Assembly (NCBI GenBank): GCA_910577435.1
Contig: CAJTLV010000003.1
Location: 139,988-171,017 of the forward strand
Length of the DNA stretch: 31,030 nt
Direction of reading: 5' to 3'
DNA from: an uncultured Christensenella sp.
Lineage (GTDB): Bacteria; Bacillota; Clostridia; Christensenellales; Pumilibacteraceae
The position numbers and the translations under genes were made by a program. The stretch's first letter is position 1, and every line of letters begins with the position of its first letter. The notes below the pieces were generated by a model, which saw nothing but the letters and a program-made list of their open reading frames with translations, did no database searches and had not been told where the DNA came from. This document shows positions 8,060-16,940 of the stretch, one piece after another.

Positions 8060-8926
8060 TCATTCGTCGTCGGCGACGATCATTATACGCTTTTTGGGTT
8101 TTAATTCCTCATACATTTTCTTAACGCCAGCACCGAACGAAGTGAACTTCATCGGAAGTACGGACATCAACTTTACGTTGCTCGCCGTATACTCCAAGTC
8201 CGAGCCTTCTCTCTTGATCCTTATTTCTATATCGCCGCCGTCTTTGCGAACGAGACGCTTGACCTGCTTTGCGACTGCAAGATAGCTCGTTTTATCGCCA
8301 GACACGAGATTGTAATCGCCCATAGGTATGTCGCCGCGCAGAAACTCGGCAATAACGCGCGTAACATCGTCTATGTATATGCCGCTTACCGTGCGGTCGC
8401 GGTCGATGACGATGCTTTTTTTGCCACGAGCGCCCGCAGTTACTATCTTGCTTATCTCGCGACTTCCGCCTGCACCGTACACGCTGAACACACGAAGATT
8501 TGTTGTTATCTTATCTTTCGCCGCAAGAACGTTTATGAGATATTTACCGAGTCCGTAACCGTCGACGGGAATCGTTCTGCCTATCATATCTTCCGTGACG
8601 TCGATTATCGGCTTGTTCCTGTCAAACTCCGATCCCTCGCCGACTATAATCAGTTTTTTTACGCCGTGCGCGATCGACATATACTGAATGTTCTTGAACA
8701 TTATCAGGTTATCGACCTCTATCGCAGACAGGTCGCCGCGTTCTGTCGTTCCCGCGAGATGAACTACGGCGTCGAACTTATGCGCGCCGAAAAACTTATC
8801 TATCGCGCGCGCGTCTTTAAGATCCATCTGTTCGTGCGTTGGCGCAACTATATCGAACTTATTACGGTACTTTTTTATGAAGGCTTTGCCGATAAAGCCG
8901 CTTCCGCCGGTTACCAAGACTTTCAT
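8060..8926 (-). CDS. NAD(P)-dependent epimerase/dehydratase (extended SDR)
   Basis: A 288-residue extended short-chain dehydrogenase, a family that acts on nucleotide sugars or similar carbohydrates. The Rossmann loop VTGGSGFIG is at residues 5-13, and the catalytic YxxxK is Y124/K128 in DGYGLGKYLI. IVGEGSEFDR at 94-103 resembles the GDP-fucose synthase-like branch, but the substrate cannot be read from sequence. I take ATG at 8924-8926 as the start because AGGAAAGGA stands just before it and the Rossmann strand begins there; the ATG six codons earlier has no ribosome binding site. It begins 20 bp after the glnS stop, so it is the last gene of the fhs-glnS operon. No glycan biosynthesis genes lie near it. 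Confidence 0.85.
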   Translation of the reverse strand: MKVLVTGGSGFIGKAFIKKYRNKFDIVAPTHEQMDLKDARAIDKFFGAHKFDAVVHLAGTTERGDLSAIEVDNLIMFKNIQYMSIAHGVKKLIIVGEGSEFDRNKPIIDVTEDMIGRTIPVDGYGLGKYLINVLAAKDKITTNLRVFSVYGAGGSREISKIVTAGARGKKSIVIDRDRTVSGIYIDDVTRVIAEFLRGDIPMGDYNLVSGDKTSYLAVAKQVKRLVRKDGGDIEIRIKREGSDLEYTASNVKLMSVLPMKFTSFGAGVKKMYEELKPKKRIMIVADDE

Positions 8927-8946
8927 TTTCCTTTCCTCTCCCATAT

Positions 8947-10599
8947 TTATTTTGTTGTTTTATACGACGATTTAAGTTCTACTACTTGATTGAATGCGTC
9001 GGTTTCTTTTGCGTCTCTCGCAAAATAGCCTATGCGAAAGAACTGTACGCCTTCGCCGACGGGTATATCGTTTACGCCGCGTTCGGCTTTGGCGCTTCCG
9101 ACCGCTATCGAGTTTGCGTTTATACGTTCCGTAAAATCCCCGTCGCCGTCAGGCACAAGCGCAGACAAGCTTTTGATCTTTATGTCCGCCGCAGTGTCGC
9201 GGTCGACCCATTGGATAACGCCCTTAGCTTTCACCTCGTCCGTTTTTTCTACGCGTATGCGCGTTACGTTTCCTTTATCGTCCGTATCGAATCCGACACA
9301 ACGCACTATAAACGAGTTTTTAAGCCGCGCCAAGCCGTTCGGAACGAGCCTGTGATAGCCTTTGGGCGGATCTGCCATAAAATCCTCACGATTAATGTAA
9401 AGCCGCTTAGAGAGCCGAATTCGGCGCGTAACGACAGGCGTATTATTTACTTCCGGATCTATAGCCGTAGGATGCGGAACGGAATAATCGCCGCCCTCCG
9501 TAACTTCGACAAAGTTCTCGAAGTCGTCGGGTATGTTTATTATATCGAGTTCGACAGGATCGGGTACTACCATATAGCGCTTTGCGGTCGCGTTGAGTTC
9601 GTCACGCACGCAGTCGTGGAACTGCGCCGTATCGACGGTACCTACCGCTTTCGCAAGCCCGACCTCGTTGCAGAACGCTACTATGGCGTGAGCGGGCACG
9701 CCGCGCCTGCGCAGTCCCGACAATGTGGGCATTCTCGGATCGTCCCAACCGTCGACTATACCCGAATCGACAAGCTGCTTTAGATAGCGCTTGCTCATTA
9801 CGGTGTCGGTCATACTCAACCGTGCAAACTCGTACTGATGCGGCTTGTCGGCTATATCGCAATTATCTATTACCCAATCATACAGCGGACGGTGATCCTC
9901 GAACTCCATAGTACAGCACGAATGCGTGATATGCTCGATTGCGTCTTCCAACGGATGCGCAAAGTCGTACATAGGATATATGCACCACTTATCGCCTGTG
10001 CGGTGGTGCGGCGCGTGCAACACTCTGTAAATTACGGGATCGCGCATATTCATATTGGGCGACGCCATATCTATTTTAGCGCGAAGAACCATTCCGCCGT
10101 CCTTAACGTCGCCGCGCTGCATTTTATCGAACAACGCGAGGTTTTCCCTGACGGAACGGTTGCGGAACGGCGAATTTTCGCCCGCCGAAGTAAGGGTGCC
10201 GCGCATATTTTTTATCTGTTCGGGCGTACTATCGTCTATGTATGCAAGCCCTTTTTCGATCAGCTTTACGGCGCAGTCGCGCATATAGTCGAAGTAACTC
10301 GACGCATAGAGTATATCCGCAGGTTCGAATCCGAGCCAACGAATATCGTACAGTATCTGATCGCAAAAGTCGGCGTCCTCTTTTACGGGATTGGTGTCGT
10401 CGAAACGCAGGTTGCACTTACCGCCGAATTTTTGCGCGGTCATAAAGTTGAAACACGCGGCCTTAGCGTGACCTATGTGCAGTCTGCCGTTCGGTTCGGG
10501 CGGAAAACGCATCACGACGTTGTTCACCCGACCGCTTTTAAGATCGTCGACTATGATGTTTTCTATAAAATTAGTCGGCGTAATGCCGGCGAAGTCCAT
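8947..10599 (-). CDS. glnS: Glutaminyl-tRNA synthetase
   Basis: Class I aminoacyl-tRNA synthetase charging tRNA-Gln directly; 550 residues, normal length. Motif HIGH is at 41-44 in FPPEPNGRLHIGHAKA, and the KMSKS counterpart MSKR at 268-271. RFDDTNP, YDFAHPLEDAIEHITHS and the C-terminal anticodon-binding beta-barrels also fit GlnRS rather than GluRS. The start ATG overlaps the fhs stop as TGATG, with GGAGG nine bases upstream inside fhs, so translation is probably coupled. Many Bacillota make Gln-tRNA by amidation of Glu-tRNA instead; glnS here implies a direct route, and in this phylum glnS is often thought to have been acquired. It is followed by the epimerase gene after 20 bp. Confidence 0.97.
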   Translation of the reverse strand: MDFAGITPTNFIENIIVDDLKSGRVNNVVMRFPPEPNGRLHIGHAKAACFNFMTAQKFGGKCNLRFDDTNPVKEDADFCDQILYDIRWLGFEPADILYASSYFDYMRDCAVKLIEKGLAYIDDSTPEQIKNMRGTLTSAGENSPFRNRSVRENLALFDKMQRGDVKDGGMVLRAKIDMASPNMNMRDPVIYRVLHAPHHRTGDKWCIYPMYDFAHPLEDAIEHITHSCCTMEFEDHRPLYDWVIDNCDIADKPHQYEFARLSMTDTVMSKRYLKQLVDSGIVDGWDDPRMPTLSGLRRRGVPAHAIVAFCNEVGLAKAVGTVDTAQFHDCVRDELNATAKRYMVVPDPVELDIINIPDDFENFVEVTEGGDYSVPHPTAIDPEVNNTPVVTRRIRLSKRLYINREDFMADPPKGYHRLVPNGLARLKNSFIVRCVGFDTDDKGNVTRIRVEKTDEVKAKGVIQWVDRDTAADIKIKSLSALVPDGDGDFTERINANSIAVGSAKAERGVNDIPVGEGVQFFRIGYFARDAKETDAFNQVVELKSSYKTTK

Positions 10600-12191
10600 C
10601 AGAATAATCCTCCGATCTTGCCGTCCTTTATCGTCATTCCGACGGCATTCGGCGTTTTGGGGAGTCCGGGCATAAGCAACATATCGCCCGCGATCGCGAC
10701 AAGGAATCCCGCGCCTGCGCGGTACTGAATGTCGCGCACCGTTATCTCGAAACCTTCGGGGCGACCGAGCTTTTTGGGATCGTCGGACAGCGAATACTGA
10801 GTTTTCGCTATGCACACCGGCAGCTTGTCTATGCCGAGCGCCGACATCTTTTCAAGGCTCTTTTTGGCCTTAGGCGTCCATTTGACATTGACCGCGCCGT
10901 ACACTTTTGTCGCGATCTCCTGAACCTTTTCCGCAACGGGATCGCTGTCGTCATACGAATATGTCAGTTTACTCTCGCCCTCCGCCGCTTTGACGACTGC
11001 GCGGGCGAGTTCTTTCGCTCCGTCGCCGCCGCGCGCCCAACATTCGCATAGTACGGCTTGAGCGCCGACGTCATCGCAAGCGTCGCACACCTTTTTAATG
11101 TCTTCGGCTGTGTCGTCGGTGAATTTATTGATGGCGACGACCACCTTCTGCCCGAACACGTTCTTAATATTCTCGATATGCTTGATGAGATTGCCCATAC
11201 CTACGACAAGATCGCCGTTACCGCCGTATTTAAGCGCTCTTATAGTCGCGACAAGCACCGTGCAAGCGGGAACGATACCCGCTATACGGCATTTGATGTC
11301 ATAAAATTTTTCCGCGCCGAGATCTGCGCCGAATCCCGCTTCGGTGACGACGTAATCGGCATAACTCGCCGCAGTTTTTGTCGCGATGATCGAGTTGCAA
11401 CCGTGCGCGATGTTCGCAAACGGTCCGCCGTGAACGAACGCAGGCGTCCCCTCCAACGTCTGCACGAGATTGGGTTTAGACGCGTCTTTGAGAAGCACAG
11501 CCATCGCTTCGGCGGCGCCGAGATCGCTCGCAGTTATCGGCTTGCCCGCATAATCGTAACCGATTATTATTCTGCCCAACCGAACTTTCAGATCCTCGAA
11601 GTCCGCCGCCAAACACAGCGTCGCCATAACCTCGCTCGCCGCCGTAATATTGAACGTCTCTTCTCTGCCGTTTCCGCCCAAACCGACGACAACGGAACGC
11701 AGTGCGCGATCGTTGCAGTCCATACAACGGTTGAAAGTAACTTTCGCAATACCGAGCGGGTTTCCGAAGTACAGCGAATTGTCTATCATAGCGCACAACA
11801 GGTTATTGGCGGCAGTGATCGCGTGCAGATCGCCGGTAAAATGCAGGTTGATGTCATCCATAGGCGCGATCTGAGCATTCCCGCCGCCCGTAGCTCCGCC
11901 TTTCATACCGAAAACGGGACCGAGCGACGGCTCGCGGAGAGCGAGCGCGGTCAACTTGTCTATCTTGTTCAATCCGTCCGCAAGTCCTATAGACACGGTG
12001 GACTTTCCCTCGCCCGCAGGCGTCGGATTGATCGCCGTGACCAAAATTATTTTAGCTTTTGGATTATTCTGAGGATTGACCTTTGCGACGTAATCGCCGT
12101 AGCGATAGACGTTGTCGATGCCGAGTTTTGCCGCTATCTTTTCGATTGGTTGCAATTTTGCCTCATAGGCGATCTCGATGTCCGTTTTCAT
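10599..12191 (-). CDS. fhs: Formate-tetrahydrofolate ligase
   Basis: ATP-dependent formation of 10-formyl-tetrahydrofolate from formate, feeding purine synthesis and, in acetogens, the methyl branch of carbon fixation. It has 530 residues, somewhat short for a family of about 550-560. The P-loop TPAGEGKST is at 57-65, followed by LREPSLGPVFGMKGGATGGG, LHFTGDLHAITAANNLL, TLEGTPAFVHGGPFANIAHG and VTEAGFGADLGAEKF. The length difference comes from small internal losses (after VVGLGG and after IRALKYGG), not from a truncated end. AAGGAG lies 5 bp before ATG. It heads an operon with glnS and the epimerase under the promoter at 12293-12321. Confidence 0.97.
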   Translation of the reverse strand: MKTDIEIAYEAKLQPIEKIAAKLGIDNVYRYGDYVAKVNPQNNPKAKIILVTAINPTPAGEGKSTVSIGLADGLNKIDKLTALALREPSLGPVFGMKGGATGGGNAQIAPMDDINLHFTGDLHAITAANNLLCAMIDNSLYFGNPLGIAKVTFNRCMDCNDRALRSVVVGLGGNGREETFNITAASEVMATLCLAADFEDLKVRLGRIIIGYDYAGKPITASDLGAAEAMAVLLKDASKPNLVQTLEGTPAFVHGGPFANIAHGCNSIIATKTAASYADYVVTEAGFGADLGAEKFYDIKCRIAGIVPACTVLVATIRALKYGGNGDLVVGMGNLIKHIENIKNVFGQKVVVAINKFTDDTAEDIKKVCDACDDVGAQAVLCECWARGGDGAKELARAVVKAAEGESKLTYSYDDSDPVAEKVQEIATKVYGAVNVKWTPKAKKSLEKMSALGIDKLPVCIAKTQYSLSDDPKKLGRPEGFEITVRDIQYRAGAGFLVAIAGDMLLMPGLPKTPNAVGMTIKDGKIGGLF

Positions 12192-12232
12192 AAAAACTCC
12201 TTTTTATGCGCCTAAGCGCCGTTTATCGATAT

Positions 12233-12260
12233 TATGTGTTTCGGTAATATGTGTTTGCGG
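12233..12260 (-). repeat. Direct repeat in the fhs leader
   Basis: TATGTGTTTCGG (12233-12244) and TATGTGTTTGCGG (12248-12260) are near-identical and 15 bp apart, in the roughly 95-nt untranslated leader of fhs. A regulator site is possible; nothing else supports it. I see no known riboswitch fold in this leader. Confidence 0.35.
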
Positions 12261-12292
12261 TAGCGCACACTGTTTCAGTAAGTCACCAATCA

Positions 12293-12321
12293 ATTATATA
12301 CCGAACCGAACTATTTGTCAA
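12293..12321 (-). promoter_or_regulatory. Sigma-70 promoter of the fhs-glnS-epimerase operon
   Basis: On the minus strand there is TTGACA (12321-12316), 17 bp, TATAAT (12298-12293): perfect consensus. The -35 box overlaps the stop region of the upstream membrane protein gene, so upstream read-through is not blocked by any visible terminator. Confidence 0.87.
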
Positions 12322-13252
12322 TTATAATAGCGCCGCCTGTCGCACCGTCCGCGCTTTCGTCACAACCGTCTTCGACTGTTTTTTGTCCGCTCTTGTCGGC
12401 GACCGCCGCCTTGTATTCGGAGATAAAATCGCCGCTCGGTGGTACGAACGCCGCAAGATCGACCGCACCCGCCAAAGCGTTGTATATTCCGTCGCCGAGT
12501 CCTATCGGGATAAGCCGTTTTTCGGCGGCGATATCGGCTTCCACAGCCGCATATTCTTCCGCCGTTATAAACTCTTTTGCACACTTGACCGTATCTACGG
12601 CGCCGCTCATCGTCAAGAGACGAAACCGTTCCAATGCGTCTGCGTCGCCTTTTTGCCACAGTGCGCGAAACGTCGCTTCCGACGCTTTTACGTTATACAG
12701 CACTTTAACTGCGGTAAACACACGATCGTCCGAAAAGCAGGACGCGCCGAGCAGATACCCGACTATCTTGCCGTTATGCTCGAATATCGGTTCTTCCGTC
12801 TCTTCGCCTGCCGCTATCCATTTAGTAAAGCCGAAACAGCAGATTGCCGCAAAAACGATCACAACAAGCACGTCGGCTAGTACGCGCACCGCGATCAATT
12901 GCAAATAATCGCGTATTATTACATCGAAAAGGAATCCGATCATACACGCTGCGACGAATCCGCTGACAACGGCAACGACGCCGCGCGCGCCGAGAGAGGA
13001 CACAAGCGACTCGAACTGCGCGCCTATGCTCGCTCCCAGCCTGTAAAACGGCTTTGCCGACAACCCGAGAATGGTTGCGAGTACGACCGCAGACACTACG
13101 ATTATCACTATCTGCAATTCGCGTTTCATAACGTCCGGGTAATATACGAAATACTGCCAAACGGCAGTTCCGCCCACAGCCGCGCCGACGGCGATCAACA
13201 CCGCGCGCAATATAATCAATTTCTTTTTATCGTATTTCGACGTTTCTACCAT
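12311..13252 (-). CDS. Integral membrane protein of unknown function
   Basis: 313 residues, not assigned to a family with confidence. About four membrane helices are visible: residues 13-34, 46-65, 88-110 and 120-140. A soluble part of about 170 residues follows, without cysteine clusters or obvious catalytic motifs, and an acidic, glycine- and alanine-rich tail ends the protein. The four-helix-then-soluble-domain plan recalls YacL-type PIN/TRAM membrane proteins, but I cannot see the acidic PIN active-site residues, so this is only a resemblance. The start ATG has GGGAT about 8 bp upstream. It lies 74 bp after recD2 in the same direction, probably in the metK-recD2 transcript, and the fhs promoter overlaps its 3' end. 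Confidence 0.7.
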   Translation of the reverse strand: MVETSKYDKKKLIILRAVLIAVGAAVGGTAVWQYFVYYPDVMKRELQIVIIVVSAVVLATILGLSAKPFYRLGASIGAQFESLVSSLGARGVVAVVSGFVAACMIGFLFDVIIRDYLQLIAVRVLADVLVVIVFAAICCFGFTKWIAAGEETEEPIFEHNGKIVGYLLGASCFSDDRVFTAVKVLYNVKASEATFRALWQKGDADALERFRLLTMSGAVDTVKCAKEFITAEEYAAVEADIAAEKRLIPIGLGDGIYNALAGAVDLAAFVPPSGDFISEYKAAVADKSGQKTVEDGCDESADGATGGAIIIDK

Positions 13253-13326
13253 ATTGTCGATCCCACTCCGTTTTCGGGTATCCTATTCGGTTGCGCATCT
13301 ACTGAAAGATCCGAGAACCGTACCGA

Positions 13327-15510
13327 CTACATATTTTGACTGTCTCCGTATAATTTGAGCATTCCCGCCCGCCTGTCGGTAATGAAAATACCGAGCGCCG
13401 AAAACCTTTCCGCGACATAGTTGTTTTCGACCATACGTCGGATATTGTACTCGTCGCCGACAAGCACCGCCATCTTCTTTGCGCGGGTTATCGCGGTATA
13501 CAGCAGGTTGCGCGTCATTATTACGGGCGCCCCCGCAACGACGGGCATAACGATCGCGTCGAATTCGCAACCTTGACTTTTGTGAACCGTTATCGCATAC
13601 GACAGTATCAACTGCCTGCGAGTATCGCCCGAATACATAACCTTGCGCCCATCCTCGAACTCGACTTCTATATCGCCCGTCGCGGAAATGAACGACACCA
13701 CGCCTATATCCCCGTTAAACACGCCGTTGCCGCTCGCGCCGCCGCGCGTCCACTCTATGTCGTAATTATTGACGGTGTGCATCACCCGATCGCCGCGACA
13801 AAACGTCACATCTCCGACTGCCGTTTTCGAAATCGCATCGCCGTTGAGCGCAGCTTGCAGTCGCGAATTAAGATTGTATACGCCCGCCACACCGTTTTTA
13901 AGCGCCGCTATGACCTGTATTCTGGACGGCTCGATACCGCGAAAATCGGTTATGCGCTTTGTCGCAAGTTCCACCGTCATATTAGCGACTTCTTCGGGCG
14001 TGCGTTGTTTGAAAAAGAAAAAATCCCCGTCGCGCGCGGTCAAATCGGGCATATTACCCGCGTTGATCTCGTGCGCGTTTACCGCTATGCGGCTCTGTCC
14101 GGACTGTCTGTATATAAAGTTTAATCGTGTCACGGGTATAAGCCCGCTCGAAATCAGATCGCGCAGAACATTGCCCGCGCCCACCGACGGCAATTGATCG
14201 GCGTCTCCGACGACTATTAGCTTTGCTCCGTCATTCATAGCGTCGAGCAACATTTTGAACAAGAAAATATCGACCATCGAAAACTCATCCACTATGACCG
14301 CGTTCTCGGTGAACTTCTCGCCGTCGCCGAGCGAAAGCAACGCGCGGTGTATGGTAGATGCATCGCGTCCGCAACCTTCGGTTATGCGCTTCGCCGCCCG
14401 CCCCGTCGGCGCAAGCAACAGCGCCGAAACGTGCAATGCGTCGAGAATGAACAGTATGCAGTTGATTATTGTAGTCTTACCGGTACCCGGTCCGCCCGTT
14501 ATCACCGATGCGCCGCTTTTTACGGCGTTCTCTACCGCCGCCCGCTGGTTATCGTGCAACCGTATCGAATTTGACTGCTCGAACCTATCGATTATATCGG
14601 GTATATCGCCAATCACCGTGCCGTCGCCGTCTACGCGCCTGACAAGCCGCGCCGCCGCGCCGTTTTCGGCTTGATAAAACGCTCGGCTCATCACCGCGCC
14701 GTCGAACGGCACAATTATTTTGCGTTCCAAAATGAGACTGTCGAGCGCCCTATCCAATCCGGCTTCATCGTCCAGAGAAAGAAGCTTTTTGCTCTCTTCT
14801 ATCAATTTTTCGCGCGGCAGATAGGTATTGCCTTCCTTATCGCAAGCAGTCTTTAATGTGTAGTATATCCCCGCGCGCATACGAAAATCGGACGAGCTTT
14901 CTATGCCCATCGCGCAAGCGATCTTGTCGGCGGTGACAAAGCCGATGCCGTCCACGTCCTCCACGAGGATGTACGGGTTGGCCTTTACGGTCTCGACAGT
15001 AGCCGCGCCGTAAATCGCAAACAGTTTCATCGCGAGATTGACAGTCACCCCGTATCCGGCCAAAAACATTACAGCCTCGCGCTCGGTACTCGCCGCACGG
15101 AACGCCTCGCCTATTTTTTTCGCTTTCGCCGCGCTGATACCTTTTATTTTGGCAAGCCGTTCGGGCGATTTTTCCAATACCTCTATCGTTTGCAGTCCGA
15201 ACATATCGACAATGCGCGCCGCAGTTTTTTCGCCGCAACCCTCGATGAGTCCGGACGAGAGAAATTTCATTATACCGTATACCGTTTTGGGCTGGGCGAC
15301 GGACGCGCGCGTTGCTTTGAACTGCGAGCCGAAGCGCGGATGGAGTACGAATTCGCCGTCGAGTTCGAGCGTATCGCCCGGCGTTACGGGCGGAAGCGAC
15401 CCCGCCACCGTAACGAACTCGCTTTCGTCCGTTTCGATGACAAGCACCGTCCATCCGTTCTCGTCGTTACGAAACCGAATTTCTTCTACCGCGCCGATAA
15501 GATGCTCCAT
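13327..15510 (-). CDS. recD2: RecD-like SF1B DNA helicase (RecD2 type)
   Basis: ATP-driven 5'-3' DNA helicase of the RecD2 class, found in bacteria without needing RecBC and linked to DNA repair. 727 residues. N-terminal OB-like and tandem helix-hairpin-helix region at about 1-200 (FLSSGLIEGCGEKTAARIVD, then DVDGIGFVTADKIA), Walker A GGPGTGKTT at 339-347, Walker B DEFSMVD at 408-414, VVGDADQLPSVGAG, and C-terminal motifs YAITVHKSQGCEFD and TAITRAKK. The start is ATG at 15508-15510 with GGAG five bases upstream; a TTG codon directly before it is not used in this reading. It sits 27 bp downstream of metK, hence cotranscription. Confidence 0.95.
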   Translation of the reverse strand: MEHLIGAVEEIRFRNDENGWTVLVIETDESEFVTVAGSLPPVTPGDTLELDGEFVLHPRFGSQFKATRASVAQPKTVYGIMKFLSSGLIEGCGEKTAARIVDMFGLQTIEVLEKSPERLAKIKGISAAKAKKIGEAFRAASTEREAVMFLAGYGVTVNLAMKLFAIYGAATVETVKANPYILVEDVDGIGFVTADKIACAMGIESSSDFRMRAGIYYTLKTACDKEGNTYLPREKLIEESKKLLSLDDEAGLDRALDSLILERKIIVPFDGAVMSRAFYQAENGAAARLVRRVDGDGTVIGDIPDIIDRFEQSNSIRLHDNQRAAVENAVKSGASVITGGPGTGKTTIINCILFILDALHVSALLLAPTGRAAKRITEGCGRDASTIHRALLSLGDGEKFTENAVIVDEFSMVDIFLFKMLLDAMNDGAKLIVVGDADQLPSVGAGNVLRDLISSGLIPVTRLNFIYRQSGQSRIAVNAHEINAGNMPDLTARDGDFFFFKQRTPEEVANMTVELATKRITDFRGIEPSRIQVIAALKNGVAGVYNLNSRLQAALNGDAISKTAVGDVTFCRGDRVMHTVNNYDIEWTRGGASGNGVFNGDIGVVSFISATGDIEVEFEDGRKVMYSGDTRRQLILSYAITVHKSQGCEFDAIVMPVVAGAPVIMTRNLLYTAITRAKKMAVLVGDEYNIRRMVENNYVAERFSALGIFITDRRAGMLKLYGDSQNM

Positions 15511-15537
15511 CAATGCTCCGATCCGACCTTACAATTC

Positions 15538-16704
15538 TCAATACTCGGCTTTGAGTTTTTCCACGCAGTCGAGCTGTTCCCACGCAAGATCGGGTTTCCC
15601 GAAATGTCCGTAGTCCGTCGTGCGCTTATATATCGGGTTTTTGAGTCCCAACTTGTCGATTATCGCCGCCGGACGGAAATCGAATACGCGTTTTACCGCT
15701 TTGAGTATACGCTCGTCATCACCCGTGCCGAACGTATCGACGTACAGCGACACGGGACGCGCCTTGCCTATCGCATATCCGACTTGAAGCTGAACGGTCT
15801 TGCTCAGTCCCGCCGCAACAATATTCTTGCACACGTAACGCGCATAATACGATGCGGAACGGTCGACTTTCGACGCGTCCTTACCCGAAAACGCGCCGCC
15901 GCCGTGCGGCACTGCGCCGCCGTAGGTATCGACAATTATCTTTCTGCCCGTCACGCCAGTGTCGCCGGCAGGACCCCCGACCACGAATCGACCTGTCGGA
16001 TTTATGAGTATTTCCGCTCTGTCCAACAGTTTTTTCGGAACAGCGCGTTTTATAACGCACTCGGTAATACCTTCTTTAATATCGTTTTCCGTCGCGTCGG
16101 GCGCGTGTTGCGCGGACACGACTACCGTGCGCACGCGCACCGGCACACCGTTTTCATAGTCGAGAGCCACCATCGCTTTGCCGTCGGGACGCAGAAACGG
16201 CAATTCGTGCGATTTTCTCGCGTCGGCGAGCGTTCTTGTCAGTTTGTGCGCAAGCGTGATCGGCATAGGCATATACGAATCCGTTTCAGAACACGCATAG
16301 CCGAACATCATACCCTGATCGCCAGCCCCCACGCCGTCGAATTTGTCCGTAGGCGCGCCCTGCCTTATCTCCAAAGGTTTCAGCACGCCGCGCGAAATAT
16401 CGGGCGACTGTCCGTTTATAGCGTTGAGAACGGCGCAAGTCGATGCATCGAAGCCGAGCGATGGATCGGTATAACCGACATCGGCTATCGCGCGACGGGT
16501 GACCGATTGCACGTCGATAAAATCGGTTTGCGTGTCGAACTCACCCAGCACTACGACAAGTCCGGTAGCGCAACATACCTCGCAGGCTATACGGCTGTCC
16601 GCGTCCTTTTCGAGCGCGGCGTCGAGTATCGAATCGGCTATATAGTCGCAGACCTTATCGGGATGTCCTTCCGTTACGCTTTCCGATGATACCGTTCTTA
16701 ACAT
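15538..16704 (-). CDS. metK: S-adenosylmethionine synthase
   Basis: Makes S-adenosylmethionine from methionine and ATP in the cytoplasm. 388 residues, normal length. SSESVTEGHPDK is at 6-17 with the catalytic histidine H14; then GAGDQGMMFGYA, the glycine-rich loop GGPAGDTGVTGRKIIVDTYG, and GGGAFSGKDASKVDRSA. The start ATG at 16702-16704 has GGAGG six bases upstream; upstream in-frame codons overlap the promoter and are not coding. The leader from the predicted start point is only about 27 nt, too short for a SAM riboswitch, so this gene is not controlled that way here. First gene of metK-recD2-membrane protein. Confidence 0.98.
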   Translation of the reverse strand: MLRTVSSESVTEGHPDKVCDYIADSILDAALEKDADSRIACEVCCATGLVVVLGEFDTQTDFIDVQSVTRRAIADVGYTDPSLGFDASTCAVLNAINGQSPDISRGVLKPLEIRQGAPTDKFDGVGAGDQGMMFGYACSETDSYMPMPITLAHKLTRTLADARKSHELPFLRPDGKAMVALDYENGVPVRVRTVVVSAQHAPDATENDIKEGITECVIKRAVPKKLLDRAEILINPTGRFVVGGPAGDTGVTGRKIIVDTYGGAVPHGGGAFSGKDASKVDRSASYYARYVCKNIVAAGLSKTVQLQVGYAIGKARPVSLYVDTFGTGDDERILKAVKRVFDFRPAAIIDKLGLKNPIYKRTTDYGHFGKPDLAWEQLDCVEKLKAEY

Positions 16705-16737
16705 TCTTATCCTCCGAATATCTCTTCTGTCACGTAT

Positions 16738-16766
16738 ATGATATAGCATTTGTCCGTTTTTGTCAA
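16738..16766 (-). promoter_or_regulatory. Sigma-70 promoter of metK
   Basis: On the minus strand there is TTGACA (16766-16761), 17 bp, TATCAT (16743-16738). It is divergent from the DUF2188 gene promoter about 100 bp away. Confidence 0.82.
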
Positions 16767-16861
16767 TCGATTGTTGCGACAGGGTTTATTATATACCCGA
16801 TAAATAGCATTCATCGCATAATCCGTTTTGTGAAATTGTCTTTTATAAAATCTTTTTCGTA

Positions 16862-16890
16862 TTGACACGCATAAAAAATAATGGTATAAT
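16862..16890 (+). promoter_or_regulatory. Sigma-70 promoter of the DUF2188 gene
   Basis: TTGACA (16862-16867), 17 bp, TATAAT (16885-16890), perfect consensus. Predicted start near 16897, leader about 44 nt. Confidence 0.87.
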
Positions 16891-16940
16891 ATGAATTATA
16901 TATTAATTATAATCGAAAAATACGCACGGAGGCGCGAATA

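Noticed and set aside
7933..8124. 63-codon open frame after purA
   Set aside because: It runs through the bidirectional terminator and into the convergent epimerase gene, and has no ribosome binding site.
12192..12286. Possible tetrahydrofolate or other riboswitch in the fhs leader
   Set aside because: I could not find the conserved blocks or a convincing fold; only direct repeats and a very short GCGC stem.
16705..16760. Possible SAM riboswitch in front of metK
   Set aside because: The distance from the predicted transcript start to the ATG is only about 27 nt, and no S-box blocks are present.
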